A stretch of DNA of 62,241 bases, from contig JAADIO010000023.1 in the NCBI GenBank assembly GCA_013151235.1, positions 1 through 62,241 of the forward strand, read 5' to 3'. This stretch comes from Deltaproteobacteria bacterium (GTDB lineage Bacteria; CG2-30-53-67). The translations under genes and the position numbers were made by a program. The notes under the pieces were generated by a model. The model searched no databases. It had not been told where the DNA came from and was given only the letters and a program-made list of their open reading frames with translations. Position 1 is the first letter of the stretch. Each line of letters starts with the position of its first letter. This document shows, in pieces, positions 16,712 through 26,008 of this stretch.

Positions 16712-18220
16712 ATGAATCAAGAGCGGATCCGGGAAATCCTCGGGAAGATCAGGAACCGGAAGATCCTCGTCGTCGGTGACGTCATGGTGGATGAGTATGT
16801 CTGGGGGCAAATTGACAGGATTTCACCGGAAGCCCCGATCCAGGTCGTCGATGTCCATTCGGAGAACACCGTCCCCGGCGGCGGCGCCAACGTGGTCGCG
16901 AATCTTGTCGGCCTGGGGGCCAGGGTCTATCTGGGGAGCGTTGTCGGAAAGGACGCGAAAGGCGACCTCCTCCGGGAACGGCTGCGCAAACAGGGGGTCC
17001 GTATCCAGGGAATGATCACCGACCGGACGCGGCCCACCTCGACGAAGACACGAATCATGGGCCGGAATCAGCAGCTCCTTCGGATCGATCGGGAAGATCG
17101 GACCCCGCTCCGGCCGGAGACGGAACAACGTCTCCTTGCCTATCTGAAAAAACAGATTCCGCTCTGTGATGCCGTGATCCTCTCAGACTACGGGAAAGGG
17201 ATCCTCACGGAGAAGATCTTGACGGAGACGATCAGAAACGCTGCGAAAGAGGGAAAGATCATCACCGCCGATCCGAAAGGGAAAGATTTTAAAAAGTACC
17301 GGGGCATCACCTGCCTGACCCCCAACCGCAGGGAGGCGGAGGAAGCAACGGGAAGAATCCTGGCGAAGAGATCGGAGATCCGGGAGGCGGCAGAGCAATT
17401 ACAGAGAGTCCTTCACAGCCCGGCCTGCCTGATCACCCTCGGGGGAGACGGCATGGCCCTGCGGGAACGGAATCGGTTTACCTTTCTCTCAACCGCAGCG
17501 CGGGAGGTCTTTGATGTCAGCGGCGCCGGGGATACGGTAATCGCCGCATTAACGCTCGTGGCAGCCGCGGGCTATTCGCTGAAAGAGGCCGCCGAAATCG
17601 CCAATCTCGCCGCCGGGGTCGTTGTCGGAAAGGTTGGTACCGCTCACGTCGCCCCCCGGGAGATCCTCGACCATGCAATGGGGGCCGGTGGGGACCGGAC
17701 CGGAAAGATTTTCTCCTTTGTGGAACTGAAAGAGGAGATCCGGCGGAAAAAAGCACTCGGCAAGAAGGTGATCTTTACCAACGGCTGCTTCGATCTCCTC
17801 CATGTGGGGCATATCCGATACCTCCAGGAGGCCCGTGCCCTGGGGGACCTGCTGGTGTTGGGACTGAACAGTGACGACTCGGTACGAAAACTGAAGGGGA
17901 AACTTCGTCCGCTCATCTCCCAGGAGGAACGGGCGCTGATCCTGGCCGCCCTCGACTGCATTGATTATGTCGTGATCTTCGAGGAACGGACTCCGCTCAA
18001 ACTGATCCGGGAGTTACAACCCGACGTCCTCGTCAAAGGCGGAGACTACAAGAAATCCGAGGTCGTCGGCGGCAACTTGGTGGAGGCCGCCGGAGGAAGG
18101 GTTGCCCTGATCCCTATCGTCCGGGGAAAATCCACGAGCGGTCTGGTGGAACGGATCGTGGAACGCTACGGGAAAGAGCAAGGCGCAAAGGGACAAAAAC
18201 GCCCGAAAAACTTTTTGTAA
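16712..18220 (+). CDS. hldE: Bifunctional heptose 7-phosphate kinase / heptose 1-phosphate adenylyltransferase HldE
   Basis: The 502-aa fusion has an N-terminal PfkB-type kinase (about 1-325; PGGGANVVANL, then the catalytic FDVSGAGDT near residues 268-276). A C-terminal nucleotidyltransferase follows (about 350-490; TNGCFDLLHVGH). It makes ADP-D-glycero-beta-D-manno-heptose together with GmhB, encoded 7 kb downstream, supplying inner-core heptose for WaaF. GAGGGG precedes the ATG. The last dozen residues are basic and look disordered. Confidence 0.95.
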   Translation: MNQERIREILGKIRNRKILVVGDVMVDEYVWGQIDRISPEAPIQVVDVHSENTVPGGGANVVANLVGLGARVYLGSVVGKDAKGDLLRERLRKQGVRIQGMITDRTRPTSTKTRIMGRNQQLLRIDREDRTPLRPETEQRLLAYLKKQIPLCDAVILSDYGKGILTEKILTETIRNAAKEGKIITADPKGKDFKKYRGITCLTPNRREAEEATGRILAKRSEIREAAEQLQRVLHSPACLITLGGDGMALRERNRFTFLSTAAREVFDVSGAGDTVIAALTLVAAAGYSLKEAAEIANLAAGVVVGKVGTAHVAPREILDHAMGAGGDRTGKIFSFVELKEEIRRKKALGKKVIFTNGCFDLLHVGHIRYLQEARALGDLLVLGLNSDDSVRKLKGKLRPLISQEERALILAALDCIDYVVIFEERTPLKLIRELQPDVLVKGGDYKKSEVVGGNLVEAAGGRVALIPIVRGKSTSGLVERIVERYGKEQGAKGQKRPKNFL

Positions 18221-18238
18221 CCGGACAGGACAAAGGCC

Positions 18239-19234
18239 ATGAATCAGCAAAAATCATCCAGTCCGCCCCTCCGGGTCGGCGTCATCGGTGTCGGCTATCT
18301 CGGACAGCACCATGCCCGGATCTATTCGGAGATGGACGGCGTGGAACTGGTCGGCATCGCAGATACGGATCGGGAGCGAATGAAGGAGATTACCGACCGT
18401 TTCAGCGTCCCGGCACATGATGACTATCGCACCCTTGTTCCGAAGATCGACGCCGTCAACATCGTTTCCCCCACGGTCACACACCACAAGATCGCCCGGG
18501 AATGCCTGGAGGCGGGCCTCGACGTCTTTGTGGAAAAACCGATCACCGTCACCCCCGATGAGGCCTCCGATCTGGTCCGCCTGGCCGAGGCAAAAAAGAA
18601 AATTCTTCAGGTCGGTCATATCGAACGGTTCAACGGTGCCGTACGGGAGTTGGCCCGTCTGGTCAAGGATCCGGGCTTCATTGAAGTCCACCGCTTAGGC
18701 TCCTTCGTCGGGCGGGCAACGGATGTCGATGTGGTCCTTGACCTCATGATCCATGATATCGACATCATTCTCAGTCTGATTCAGTCACCGGTCCGGGAGA
18801 TTCGCGCAAACGGCGTCCCCGTGATCACGCCGAATGTGGATATCGCCAATGCCCGGTTGGAATTTCAAAACGGTTGTGTCGCCAACGTGACGGCCAGCCG
18901 GGTCTCCACCCACCCCCAGCGGAAGATGCGTTTTTTTCAGCCTGACGCCTATATCTCCCTCGACTTTCAGGAACAGGAGCTGGAATACTACCGGAGGATC
19001 GGCGATCCGGCGGAGTTCCTTGCCGGCAAACCGCCCCGGATCGTAAAGGAGGAGGTCACAATTCCCAGGGAAGAACCACTGAAGGTCGAACTCTCCTCCT
19101 TTATTGAGGTCCTCCACAACCGGTCGCGGCCCGTGGTCTCCGGCAAGGAGGGGTTGCATGCACTACTGGTGGCCACCAATATTCTCCAGGAGATTCAATC
19201 CCATCCTCCCGATACCACGGCATTTCCAAGATGA
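18239..19234 (+). CDS. Gfo/Idh/MocA-family oxidoreductase in the lipid A cluster
   Basis: The 331-aa protein has an N-terminal NAD(P)-binding GVIGVGYLGQHHA (about 14-26), the EKPI motif (about 100), and MIHDIDI in the C-terminal substrate domain. Family members oxidise sugar or nucleotide-sugar hydroxyls. Genes of this type commonly sit between lpxA and lpxB; GnnA, which oxidises UDP-GlcNAc at C3 before amination, is one. No GnnB-like aminotransferase is in the window, so the reaction is unresolved. Its stop overlaps the lpxB start (ATGA). Confidence 0.88.
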   Translation: MNQQKSSSPPLRVGVIGVGYLGQHHARIYSEMDGVELVGIADTDRERMKEITDRFSVPAHDDYRTLVPKIDAVNIVSPTVTHHKIARECLEAGLDVFVEKPITVTPDEASDLVRLAEAKKKILQVGHIERFNGAVRELARLVKDPGFIEVHRLGSFVGRATDVDVVLDLMIHDIDIILSLIQSPVREIRANGVPVITPNVDIANARLEFQNGCVANVTASRVSTHPQRKMRFFQPDAYISLDFQEQELEYYRRIGDPAEFLAGKPPRIVKEEVTIPREEPLKVELSSFIEVLHNRSRPVVSGKEGLHALLVATNILQEIQSHPPDTTAFPR

Positions 19235-20370
19235 TAAGCGAAAAGACCATCATGATCATTGCCGGAGAGGCCTCCGGAGACCTCCATGCCTCTCACCTGG
19301 TCCGAAAGATGACCGAAGTGGAGCCGCAACTGAACTTCTTCGGCGTGGGAGGTCAAAAAATGGAAGCCGCCGGGGTGCAACTCATCTTTGCGAATCATGA
19401 GATTGCCGTAACCGGTTTCTCGGAGGTTCTCTCAAAGATCGGGAAAATCCGCAAGGCCTACCGGGCCGTCCGGAAAACCCTGCGGGACCGTCCTCCGGAC
19501 CTGCTGATCCTCCTGGACTTCCCCGACTTCAACCTGCGGGTGGCGAAGATGGCGAAGAAAATGGGGATTCCCGTCCTCTACTATATCAGCCCCCAGGTCT
19601 GGGCCTGGCGCCGGAACCGAATCGGTCTGATCCGGAAGCTGGTGGAGAAGATCATGGTCGTTCTTCCCTTTGAGGCATCTCTCTATGGAGAGAAAGGCAT
19701 TTTTGTGGGGCACCCCCTGCTGGACATTGTAACACCTTCCCAAACGCCGGGAGAAATCATGGACCATCTGGGAATCCAGCGGGGTTCTCCGGTCGTCACT
19801 CTCCTTCCGGGCAGCCGTAAAAATGAAGTTGATAAGCTTTTGCCTGTGATGGTGGAGGCCGCCCACATGATCCGGGAGCGAATCACCGACGTACAGTTTG
19901 TGCTGCCGATCGCCTCCACCATATCCAAAGAGGATGTGACCGTCCTCCTGGAGGACGCCCTTGTCCCGATCATTCCGGTGCAGGAGCAAGCCTACGACGC
20001 TCTTTCGGTCTCCGACTTCGCCATTGTTGCCTCGGGAACGGCGACATTGGAAACCGCCATTTTAGGCGTCCCGATGTTGATCCTTTACCGGATGTCGGCC
20101 CTGACCTATGCCCTGGCCCGCCGGCTGGTCCGCGTTCCCCATATCGGCCTGATCAACATGGTGGCCGGAAAACGGATCGTACCGGAACTGATCCAGTCGG
20201 AGGTCACCCCCAATCACATCATGGAAGAAACCCTGCAGGTACTGGAGAACGGTGAGTACGCGGCACAAATCTCCCGAAAACTGCGGGAAGCCGTAATAAA
20301 ATTAGGCAGTCCCGGCACCTCCGCCCGGGCCGCCCGTATTGCAATTGACCTTCTTGAGGAAAAGGGATGA
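19231..20370 (+). CDS. lpxB: Lipid-A-disaccharide synthase LpxB
   Basis: The 379-aa GT19 enzyme condenses UDP-2,3-diacylglucosamine with lipid X. Signatures are IAGEASGDLHA at the N-terminus, FGVGGQKMEAAG, DFPDFN, YYISPQVWAW and the later LLPGSRKNEV and ASGTATLE. It is membrane associated but has no transmembrane span. It is coupled by 4-base overlaps both to the upstream oxidoreductase and to msbA downstream. Confidence 0.97.
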   Translation: MISEKTIMIIAGEASGDLHASHLVRKMTEVEPQLNFFGVGGQKMEAAGVQLIFANHEIAVTGFSEVLSKIGKIRKAYRAVRKTLRDRPPDLLILLDFPDFNLRVAKMAKKMGIPVLYYISPQVWAWRRNRIGLIRKLVEKIMVVLPFEASLYGEKGIFVGHPLLDIVTPSQTPGEIMDHLGIQRGSPVVTLLPGSRKNEVDKLLPVMVEAAHMIRERITDVQFVLPIASTISKEDVTVLLEDALVPIIPVQEQAYDALSVSDFAIVASGTATLETAILGVPMLILYRMSALTYALARRLVRVPHIGLINMVAGKRIVPELIQSEVTPNHIMEETLQVLENGEYAAQISRKLREAVIKLGSPGTSARAARIAIDLLEEKG

Positions 20371-22115
20371 AGAACTACAAACGTCTGCTCCATTTCATGG
20401 CCCGATACAAGAGTTATTTCTTCCTCTCCTTTATCTGTATGGGGGGTGTTTCCCTGGCCAAGGGTGCACTGGCCTGGGCGATGGGCCCCCTGGCCAAGGA
20501 AATCTTTCTCGCCAAAAACCTCTCCATGCTAAAAGTGATGCCGGCTATTGTCCTGGCCATCTATCTCTTCCGGGGGATGAGTATGTTCGGAGAGGCCTAT
20601 TTCATGGCGATCGTTTCCCAGCGAACCATCCGGGACTTACAGAATCATATTTACGAGCACCTTCTTGAGATGTCCCTCTCTTTCTTCGTCCGCAAACCGA
20701 CGGGGCTCCTCATGTCCCGCATTACCAACGACGTCAACGTGGTCCAGCAGGCAGTATCCAAGGCAATCTCAAGCCTGATCATGGAGAGCATGACGATTGT
20801 CGTCCTCCTTGTCGTTGCACTGACAAAAGACCCGACGATTACCCTGATCTTTCTGGTCACGCTTCCCCTGACCACCATTCCGATCACCCGCTTCGGAAAG
20901 CGACTCCGGAAGATCAGCACCCGAACCCAGGAAAATTTCGGTGTCATCAGCACCTTCCTCCATGAGACCATTTCGGGCATCCGGATCGTCAAGGCCTTCG
21001 GAATGGAGAAATACGAAAACAGGCGTTTCCGGAAGCGAAGCCAACGTCTCTACCGCTACCGGCTCAAGGCAAACATCGTCAAGGGCTTTTCCGAACCGGT
21101 GATGGACATGATCGAAGGGATCGGTGTCACCCTTGTCATCGGGATCGGAGGCCTGGCGGTCATCCACAGCCGGATCGATTTCGCCGAATTTACAACCCTC
21201 ATGGCAGCGGTCATCATGATGTATTCCCCGATTAAGAAGTTGAGCAAGGTCCACTATATGATCCAGGAGGGAATGGCCGCCGCCGACCGAATCTTCGACA
21301 TCATCGATGAAACACCGGAGATCAAGGACCGACCCGGGGCAAAGGAACTTCCGCCCATTCAAAAAGAGATCCTCTTCGAAGATGTCCATTTCAACTATGG
21401 AGACAAGGAGGTGATCCGGGGGATTTCCCTGACCGCCCGGACCGGGGAAGTGGTTGCCATCGTCGGCGCCAGCGGCGAGGGAAAGACGACGATTCTGAAC
21501 CTGATTCCCCGGTTCTACGATGTGGTGCGCGGATCGATCCGTATCGACGGGACCGACATCCGGGACGTTACGGTTCGTTCCCTGCGGAAACAGATTGCCA
21601 TGGTCACGCAGGAAACCGTCCTCTTCAATGACACGGTTCGGAGCAATATCGCTTACGGTCTGGAGGAAATCTCCGATGCGGAGGTCATCCGTGCGGCCGA
21701 AGCCGCCAATGCCCATTCCTTCATCAAGGAACTCCCGGAGCAGTACGATACCGTTATCGGGGAAAGCGGCATGACGCTTTCCGGCGGGCAGCGGCAGCGG
21801 ATCTCCATCGCCCGTGCCCTTCTCAAGGATGCGCCGATCCTGATTCTGGACGAAGCAACCTCTTCGCTCGACACGGAATCGGAACAGGTGGTCCAGGAGG
21901 CCATCAACCGGCTGATGAAAGGACGGACCACCTTCGTCATCGCCCATCGTCTCTCCACCGTTACAGGCGCATCCCGGATCCTGGTGATTCAGAATGGAAA
22001 GATCGCCGAAACCGGACGCCATAAAGAGCTTCTGCAACAGGGAGGTCTTTACAAAGAACTCTATGACCGGCAGTTCCAGGCGAAGGCCTCCCCCATCGAG
22101 GAATTCCCACGATGA
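20367..22115 (+). CDS. msbA: Lipid A export ABC transporter MsbA
   Basis: The 582-aa half-transporter has six transmembrane helices (about 1-310) and an ATPase domain with Walker A GASGEGKTT (about 366-374), signature LSGGQRQ (about 472) and Walker B ILILDEATSS. It flips core-lipid A across the inner membrane. Glu takes the variable place in Walker A, where Ser is more usual; this is tolerated. The ATG overlaps the lpxB stop and the end overlaps the DUF374 gene. Confidence 0.94.
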   Translation: MKNYKRLLHFMARYKSYFFLSFICMGGVSLAKGALAWAMGPLAKEIFLAKNLSMLKVMPAIVLAIYLFRGMSMFGEAYFMAIVSQRTIRDLQNHIYEHLLEMSLSFFVRKPTGLLMSRITNDVNVVQQAVSKAISSLIMESMTIVVLLVVALTKDPTITLIFLVTLPLTTIPITRFGKRLRKISTRTQENFGVISTFLHETISGIRIVKAFGMEKYENRRFRKRSQRLYRYRLKANIVKGFSEPVMDMIEGIGVTLVIGIGGLAVIHSRIDFAEFTTLMAAVIMMYSPIKKLSKVHYMIQEGMAAADRIFDIIDETPEIKDRPGAKELPPIQKEILFEDVHFNYGDKEVIRGISLTARTGEVVAIVGASGEGKTTILNLIPRFYDVVRGSIRIDGTDIRDVTVRSLRKQIAMVTQETVLFNDTVRSNIAYGLEEISDAEVIRAAEAANAHSFIKELPEQYDTVIGESGMTLSGGQRQRISIARALLKDAPILILDEATSSLDTESEQVVQEAINRLMKGRTTFVIAHRLSTVTGASRILVIQNGKIAETGRHKELLQQGGLYKELYDRQFQAKASPIEEFPR

Positions 22116-22762
22116 AGTTCCCCGAGGTGCGTGAAATCATGATTCCCTGCACGGCCTCCTTCATCATCAAACTGGTGGGATGGACCCTCAGGATGACAAC
22201 GGTGGGAGAAGAACATTTCGAGCAGTTCCGATCGGAAGGGAAGCCGGTACTTTTCGCCTTCTGGCATAACCGGCTCCTCTACACCTGCTATTTCTTACGG
22301 AAGAAGAACCTGACCATGATGATCAGCAAAAGCCGGGACGGAGAGCGGATTGCACGTGTTGCTCGGCATTTCGGGATCGATTCCATCCGGGGTTCATCCT
22401 CCAGGGACGGCCTCCGGGCCATCGGAAAGATGGTGCGCGTTTTGCGAAATGGAGGAAACGGCGGGATCACACCGGACGGCCCCAGGGGACCGAAATACCA
22501 GGTCCAGGCGGGAGTACTTCTTGCCGCGAAAAAATCGGGGGTACCGATTCTCCCGGTCTCGATCAACTTCGACCGGAAAAAGATCTTCGCCAGTTGGGAC
22601 CGATTTCGCTTCCCCTACCCTTTCGCCCGGACCATCCTCGTCTTCGGTCCCCCCTTCTTCGTCCCGCCCGACGCGCAGGGGGAGACGCTGGAACGACTGA
22701 AGAGGGAACTGGAACATGCATTAATGAGCGTCACGGAAAAGGCGGATCGTTACTTTCTATAA
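22112..22762 (+). CDS. DUF374 lysophospholipid acyltransferase-like protein
   Basis: This 216-aa protein has an N-terminal hydrophobic anchor, AFWHNRLLY (about residue 49), SKSRDGERIA, and the DUF374 hallmark TPDGPRGPK (about 124-132). DUF374 proteins are related to lipid acyltransferases and recur beside msbA and waaA in deltaproteobacterial clusters. A secondary (late) lipid A acyltransferase role is plausible since no LpxL/LpxM is present, but it is not proven. The start overlaps the msbA stop. Confidence 0.85.
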   Translation: MKFPEVREIMIPCTASFIIKLVGWTLRMTTVGEEHFEQFRSEGKPVLFAFWHNRLLYTCYFLRKKNLTMMISKSRDGERIARVARHFGIDSIRGSSSRDGLRAIGKMVRVLRNGGNGGITPDGPRGPKYQVQAGVLLAAKKSGVPILPVSINFDRKKIFASWDRFRFPYPFARTILVFGPPFFVPPDAQGETLERLKRELEHALMSVTEKADRYFL

Positions 22763-22834
22763 AACAGGATCAAGGTTCCGGAGGAGTAGGGGATCGAGCC
22801 GTTTCATCGTAATCGTTTCACCTGAAAGTGTTTC

Positions 22835-24118
22835 ATGATCTACTTTTTTTACAACCTGCTCACCACCGTCGTGGTCGTCCTCGGTCTCCCCTTTTTTCTG
22901 ATCAAACTGATCACCACACCCAAGTACCGCCCCGGCGCCGCGCAACGTCTCGGGTTCTACCCGAAAGAGGCGGCCGAAAAACTCCGGGGCCGGGAGGTGC
23001 TCTGGATTCATGCCGTCTCCGTGGGAGAGGTCATCGCCGCCCTGCCGTTAATGCGTGAACTGCGCCGACGGTATCCCGAACGGAAAATTGCACTCACGAC
23101 CGTAACGGCCACGGGAAACCGGATTGCCCGCGCCCAGGCAAAAGAGGCCGACGTCATTCTCTTCTTCCCCTTCGATTTGAAACCGATCGTCGGCAAAGCC
23201 ATCCGTCTGACTCACCCCGCTCTCTTCATCCTCATCGAAACGGAGATCTGGCCCAACTGCATCCATGCCCTGTTCAAAAAGAAAATCCCCAGTCTGGTCG
23301 TCAATGGCCGGATCTCCCGGAACTCCTTTTCCGGCTACCGCCGGATTCGCTTCCTCATGAGTCGGGTCCTTCCCGAAATTACCGCCTTCTCCATGCAGAC
23401 GAAAGAGGATGCCCGTCGGATCATCGCTCTTGGGGCACCGCCGGAGCGGGTTCGGAATACCGGAAATATCAAATTCGACATCACGGCGAATCCGCTGACC
23501 GGAGAAGAAGCACGACAGATACGGAACGATTACCTTCTTCCCCCGGAAGGACCTATTTTTATCGCCGGAAGCACCCACCCCGGCGAGGAAGAAATCATCA
23601 TCAAGATCTACCGACAACGGAGGAAGGTCCACCCCGATCTTACACTGATCCTGGCGCCGCGACATCCCGAACGATGCAGTGAAGTGGAAGAACACCTGCG
23701 GACAGCCGGGCTCTCCTATCAGAAGCGGAGTCATCCGGAGACGGGGAAGGAGGTTCTCCTCCTCGACACCGTGGGAGAACTCTCCCGCCTGTACGGAATC
23801 GCCACGGTCGCCTTCGTGGGGGGAAGCCTCATCCCTCACGGCGGGCACAATATCCTGGAACCGGCCGTTTACGGCGTCCCCGCCCTCTTCGGACCCCACA
23901 TGGAAAACTTCCCGGAAATCTCGAAGATCATGAAAGAACGGCGGGGGGGGATCGAATGCGACGGCGCCGAACAACTCGGAAAAACCCTGGAAGAACTTCT
24001 GAACGACCCCGGAAAGCGGAAGATCATCGGCCGGGCCGGCAGGACCATCATTGAAGAGAATCAGGGGGCTTTGGAACAAACCCTGACGCTCATCGATCAA
24101 CAGTTAACCGCTGTGTAA
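22835..24118 (+). CDS. waaA: 3-deoxy-D-manno-octulosonic acid transferase WaaA (KdtA)
   Basis: The 427-aa GT30 enzyme has an N-terminal membrane anchor (about 4-25), WIHAVSVGEV, ETEIWPN, the VVNGRIS segment and LAPRHPER, and the nucleotide-binding end GGSLIPHGGHNILEP. It transfers Kdo to the lipid A precursor on the inner face of the inner membrane. The ATG at 22835 follows only a weak ribosome site, 72 bp after the previous gene. Kdo synthesis genes are not in the window. Confidence 0.95.
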   Translation: MIYFFYNLLTTVVVVLGLPFFLIKLITTPKYRPGAAQRLGFYPKEAAEKLRGREVLWIHAVSVGEVIAALPLMRELRRRYPERKIALTTVTATGNRIARAQAKEADVILFFPFDLKPIVGKAIRLTHPALFILIETEIWPNCIHALFKKKIPSLVVNGRISRNSFSGYRRIRFLMSRVLPEITAFSMQTKEDARRIIALGAPPERVRNTGNIKFDITANPLTGEEARQIRNDYLLPPEGPIFIAGSTHPGEEEIIIKIYRQRRKVHPDLTLILAPRHPERCSEVEEHLRTAGLSYQKRSHPETGKEVLLLDTVGELSRLYGIATVAFVGGSLIPHGGHNILEPAVYGVPALFGPHMENFPEISKIMKERRGGIECDGAEQLGKTLEELLNDPGKRKIIGRAGRTIIEENQGALEQTLTLIDQQLTAV

Positions 24119-24182
24119 AAAAATTATCGGCTGTGTTATGTTTGTTTTTTCGTCATTGACGATTGCGGGTCGGAAGAATTTC

Positions 24183-25226
24183 ATGAACGGTTCATCAAAA
24201 ATCGCAGTTTTGCAGAGGCTCCTTTCGCCCCTGTCTCCCCTTTATCAGGGAGGCGCAGCTCTGCGTGCCTCCCTTTATCAAAAGAAGATCCTGCCGTCGA
24301 AAGGACTGCCGAAACCGGTGATCTCCGTGGGAAACCTCACGACCGGAGGATCGGGGAAAACCCCCCTGGTGATCGAAATCGTTCAGCGGTTTTCCGGAGA
24401 AGGGCTCCGTTCGGCCGTACTGAGCCGGGGCTACAGGGGAAATTCCAGAGCACCGGTCAATCTTGTTTCCGATACAACCCGGATTCTCATGGATGCCGCC
24501 GGCGCCGGAGACGAGCCTTTCCTGATGGCCCGGAAACTGCCGGGAACCCCGGTCATCACCGGCAAGGATCGTTATACCGCGGGGATGGAAGCACTGCAAC
24601 GGTTCGAGATCGACCTTTTCCTCTTAGACGACGGTTTTCAGCATCTCCCACTGAAAAGGGAGATGAACATTCTCCTCATGGATGGTCAAAACCCGTTCGG
24701 ATCAGGCAGATGCCTCCCCGGCGGAGACCTTCGGGAAGGACCTTCCGCCCTGCGCCGGGCCGACCTGATCCTCTTTGCGGGCAGCCCCGCCGAGGCGGAC
24801 CGGAACCACATTCACCGGTTGGCGCCCCGGGCCTCTTTTCATTCCGTCCGGTTCGAGGCAACGGGTGTGACGGACCTCGGATTAAAACCGGCTGCCCCCC
24901 TCTCCTTTCTAAAGGGGAAAACTCTCTTCGCCTTTGCCGGGATCGCCCGGCCGGGAAGGTTCTACGAAACACTGGAGCAGGTCGGCGTAATTCTTCAGGG
25001 ACGGCGAAGCTTTCCCGACCACCACAACTATCGTCCGGAAGAGTTGAGAGCCCTCCTTAACGAAGGAAAGGACCGGCAGGCCGAGGGGTTGATCACCACC
25101 GAAAAGGACGCCGTACGAATTACCTCTTTCCCGGCGGGGCTGCCCCTTCATGTACTGCAACTCGGAGTCATTCTGGACAATCCAAAGGACTTTCTGCAGG
25201 AAGTCCGGCGAAAAACGGGAGTATGA
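24183..25226 (+). CDS. lpxK: Tetraacyldisaccharide 4'-kinase LpxK
   Basis: The kinase has a P-loop GGSGKTP near residue 52-58, SRGYRG, the LLDDGFQH motif and CLPGGDLREG, all LpxK signatures. It phosphorylates the lipid A disaccharide at the inner membrane. The ATG at 24183 (347 aa) is preferred because GGAAG lies six bases upstream. The ATG at 24138 adds 15 residues and lacks a site. A membrane-inserting N-terminal region (LSPLSPLYQGG) is seen. Confidence 0.94.
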   Translation: MNGSSKIAVLQRLLSPLSPLYQGGAALRASLYQKKILPSKGLPKPVISVGNLTTGGSGKTPLVIEIVQRFSGEGLRSAVLSRGYRGNSRAPVNLVSDTTRILMDAAGAGDEPFLMARKLPGTPVITGKDRYTAGMEALQRFEIDLFLLDDGFQHLPLKREMNILLMDGQNPFGSGRCLPGGDLREGPSALRRADLILFAGSPAEADRNHIHRLAPRASFHSVRFEATGVTDLGLKPAAPLSFLKGKTLFAFAGIARPGRFYETLEQVGVILQGRRSFPDHHNYRPEELRALLNEGKDRQAEGLITTEKDAVRITSFPAGLPLHVLQLGVILDNPKDFLQEVRRKTGV

Positions 25227-25230
25227 GGAT

Positions 25231-25803
25231 ATGAGCAGAAGGGCAATCTTTCTCGACCGTGATGGAACCATCAATGAAGAGGTCGGCTATCTCGATCATC
25301 CCGACCGGATCGTCCTGCTCCCCGGCGCCGCCCGGGCAATCCGCAGAATAAACGAAAACCAGCTTCCCGCCGTGGTCATTACAAACCAGTCGGGAATTGC
25401 CCGGGGATACTTCAATGAAACCGCTGTAGCAGCAATCCATGATCGGCTTCGCAAAGAATTAAAACGCGAGGGGGCCTATCTCGACGCAATCTATCTCTGT
25501 CCCCATCACCCCGAAGGAGCGGTTCCTGAATATCGCCGGGAGTGTCCCTGCCGGAAACCGGGGACGGCCCTCGTGGAAAAAGCCGCCGAAGACTTGGGGA
25601 TTGACCTGCAGGCATCGTTCATGATAGGAGATCATGTAAAGGATATGGAGCTTGCCCTTGCCGCAGGGATGACAGCCGTCATGGTCCGTACGGGACACGG
25701 CCGGAAACAATGGGCACAGACCGACAATGATCTGCGCTGCCGGATTGCCCATCTGGCGGAAGATCTCGCCGCAGCCGTGGAGTGGATCCTGGGAGAACTC
25801 TGA
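25231..25803 (+). CDS. gmhB: D-glycero-D-manno-heptose 1,7-bisphosphate phosphatase GmhB
   Basis: This 190-aa HAD phosphatase carries the nucleophile motif FLDRDGT (Asp9, Asp11), the TNQSG motif II and a zinc site CPHHPEG...CPCRKP (about 90-111), followed by [10 protein letters not shown]. It removes the C7 phosphate between the two HldE reactions. The ATG at 25231 gives the family N-terminus; a longer frame starting inside lpxK is not needed. It lies 4 bp after the lpxK stop. Confidence 0.95.
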   Translation: MSRRAIFLDRDGTINEEVGYLDHPDRIVLLPGAARAIRRINENQLPAVVITNQSGIARGYFNETAVAAIHDRLRKELKREGAYLDAIYLCPHHPEGAVPEYRRECPCRKPGTALVEKAAEDLGIDLQASFMIGDHVKDMELALAAGMTAVMVRTGHGRKQWAQTDNDLRCRIAHLAEDLAAAVEWILGEL

Positions 25804-25819
25804 AAAAGGAGAATGCACG

Positions 25820-25993
25820 ATGTCCATGAACAAAGACCTGCTCGAAATCCTGGCCTGCCCCAAGTGCAAGGGCGAACTGAGCTTGACGACCGATGAAACC
25901 GGCCTTGACTGTCCGGCCTGCAAACTCCGTTATCCCATACGAGACGATATCCCGGTCATGCTGATCGAAGAAGCGGAAAACCTCGATCACTGA
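25820..25993 (+). CDS. Trm112-family small zinc-ribbon protein (YcaR-like)
   Basis: The 57-aa protein has two Cys pairs, CPKCKG (15-20) and CPACKLRYP (36-44), the pattern of Trm112/YcaR. AAGGAG lies upstream of the ATG. Bacterial YcaR genes are commonly next to lpxK and kdsB, as here beside lpxK and gmhB. A partner-stabilising role is known for Trm112 in other systems, but its function in LPS clusters is not established. Confidence 0.9.
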   Translation: MSMNKDLLEILACPKCKGELSLTTDETGLDCPACKLRYPIRDDIPVMLIEEAENLDH

Positions 25994-26008
25994 CCGCCAC
26001 GACCCAAC

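Noticed and set aside
20769-22037. 422-codon open frame on the minus strand
   Set aside because: Antisense to msbA; no motif or start signal.
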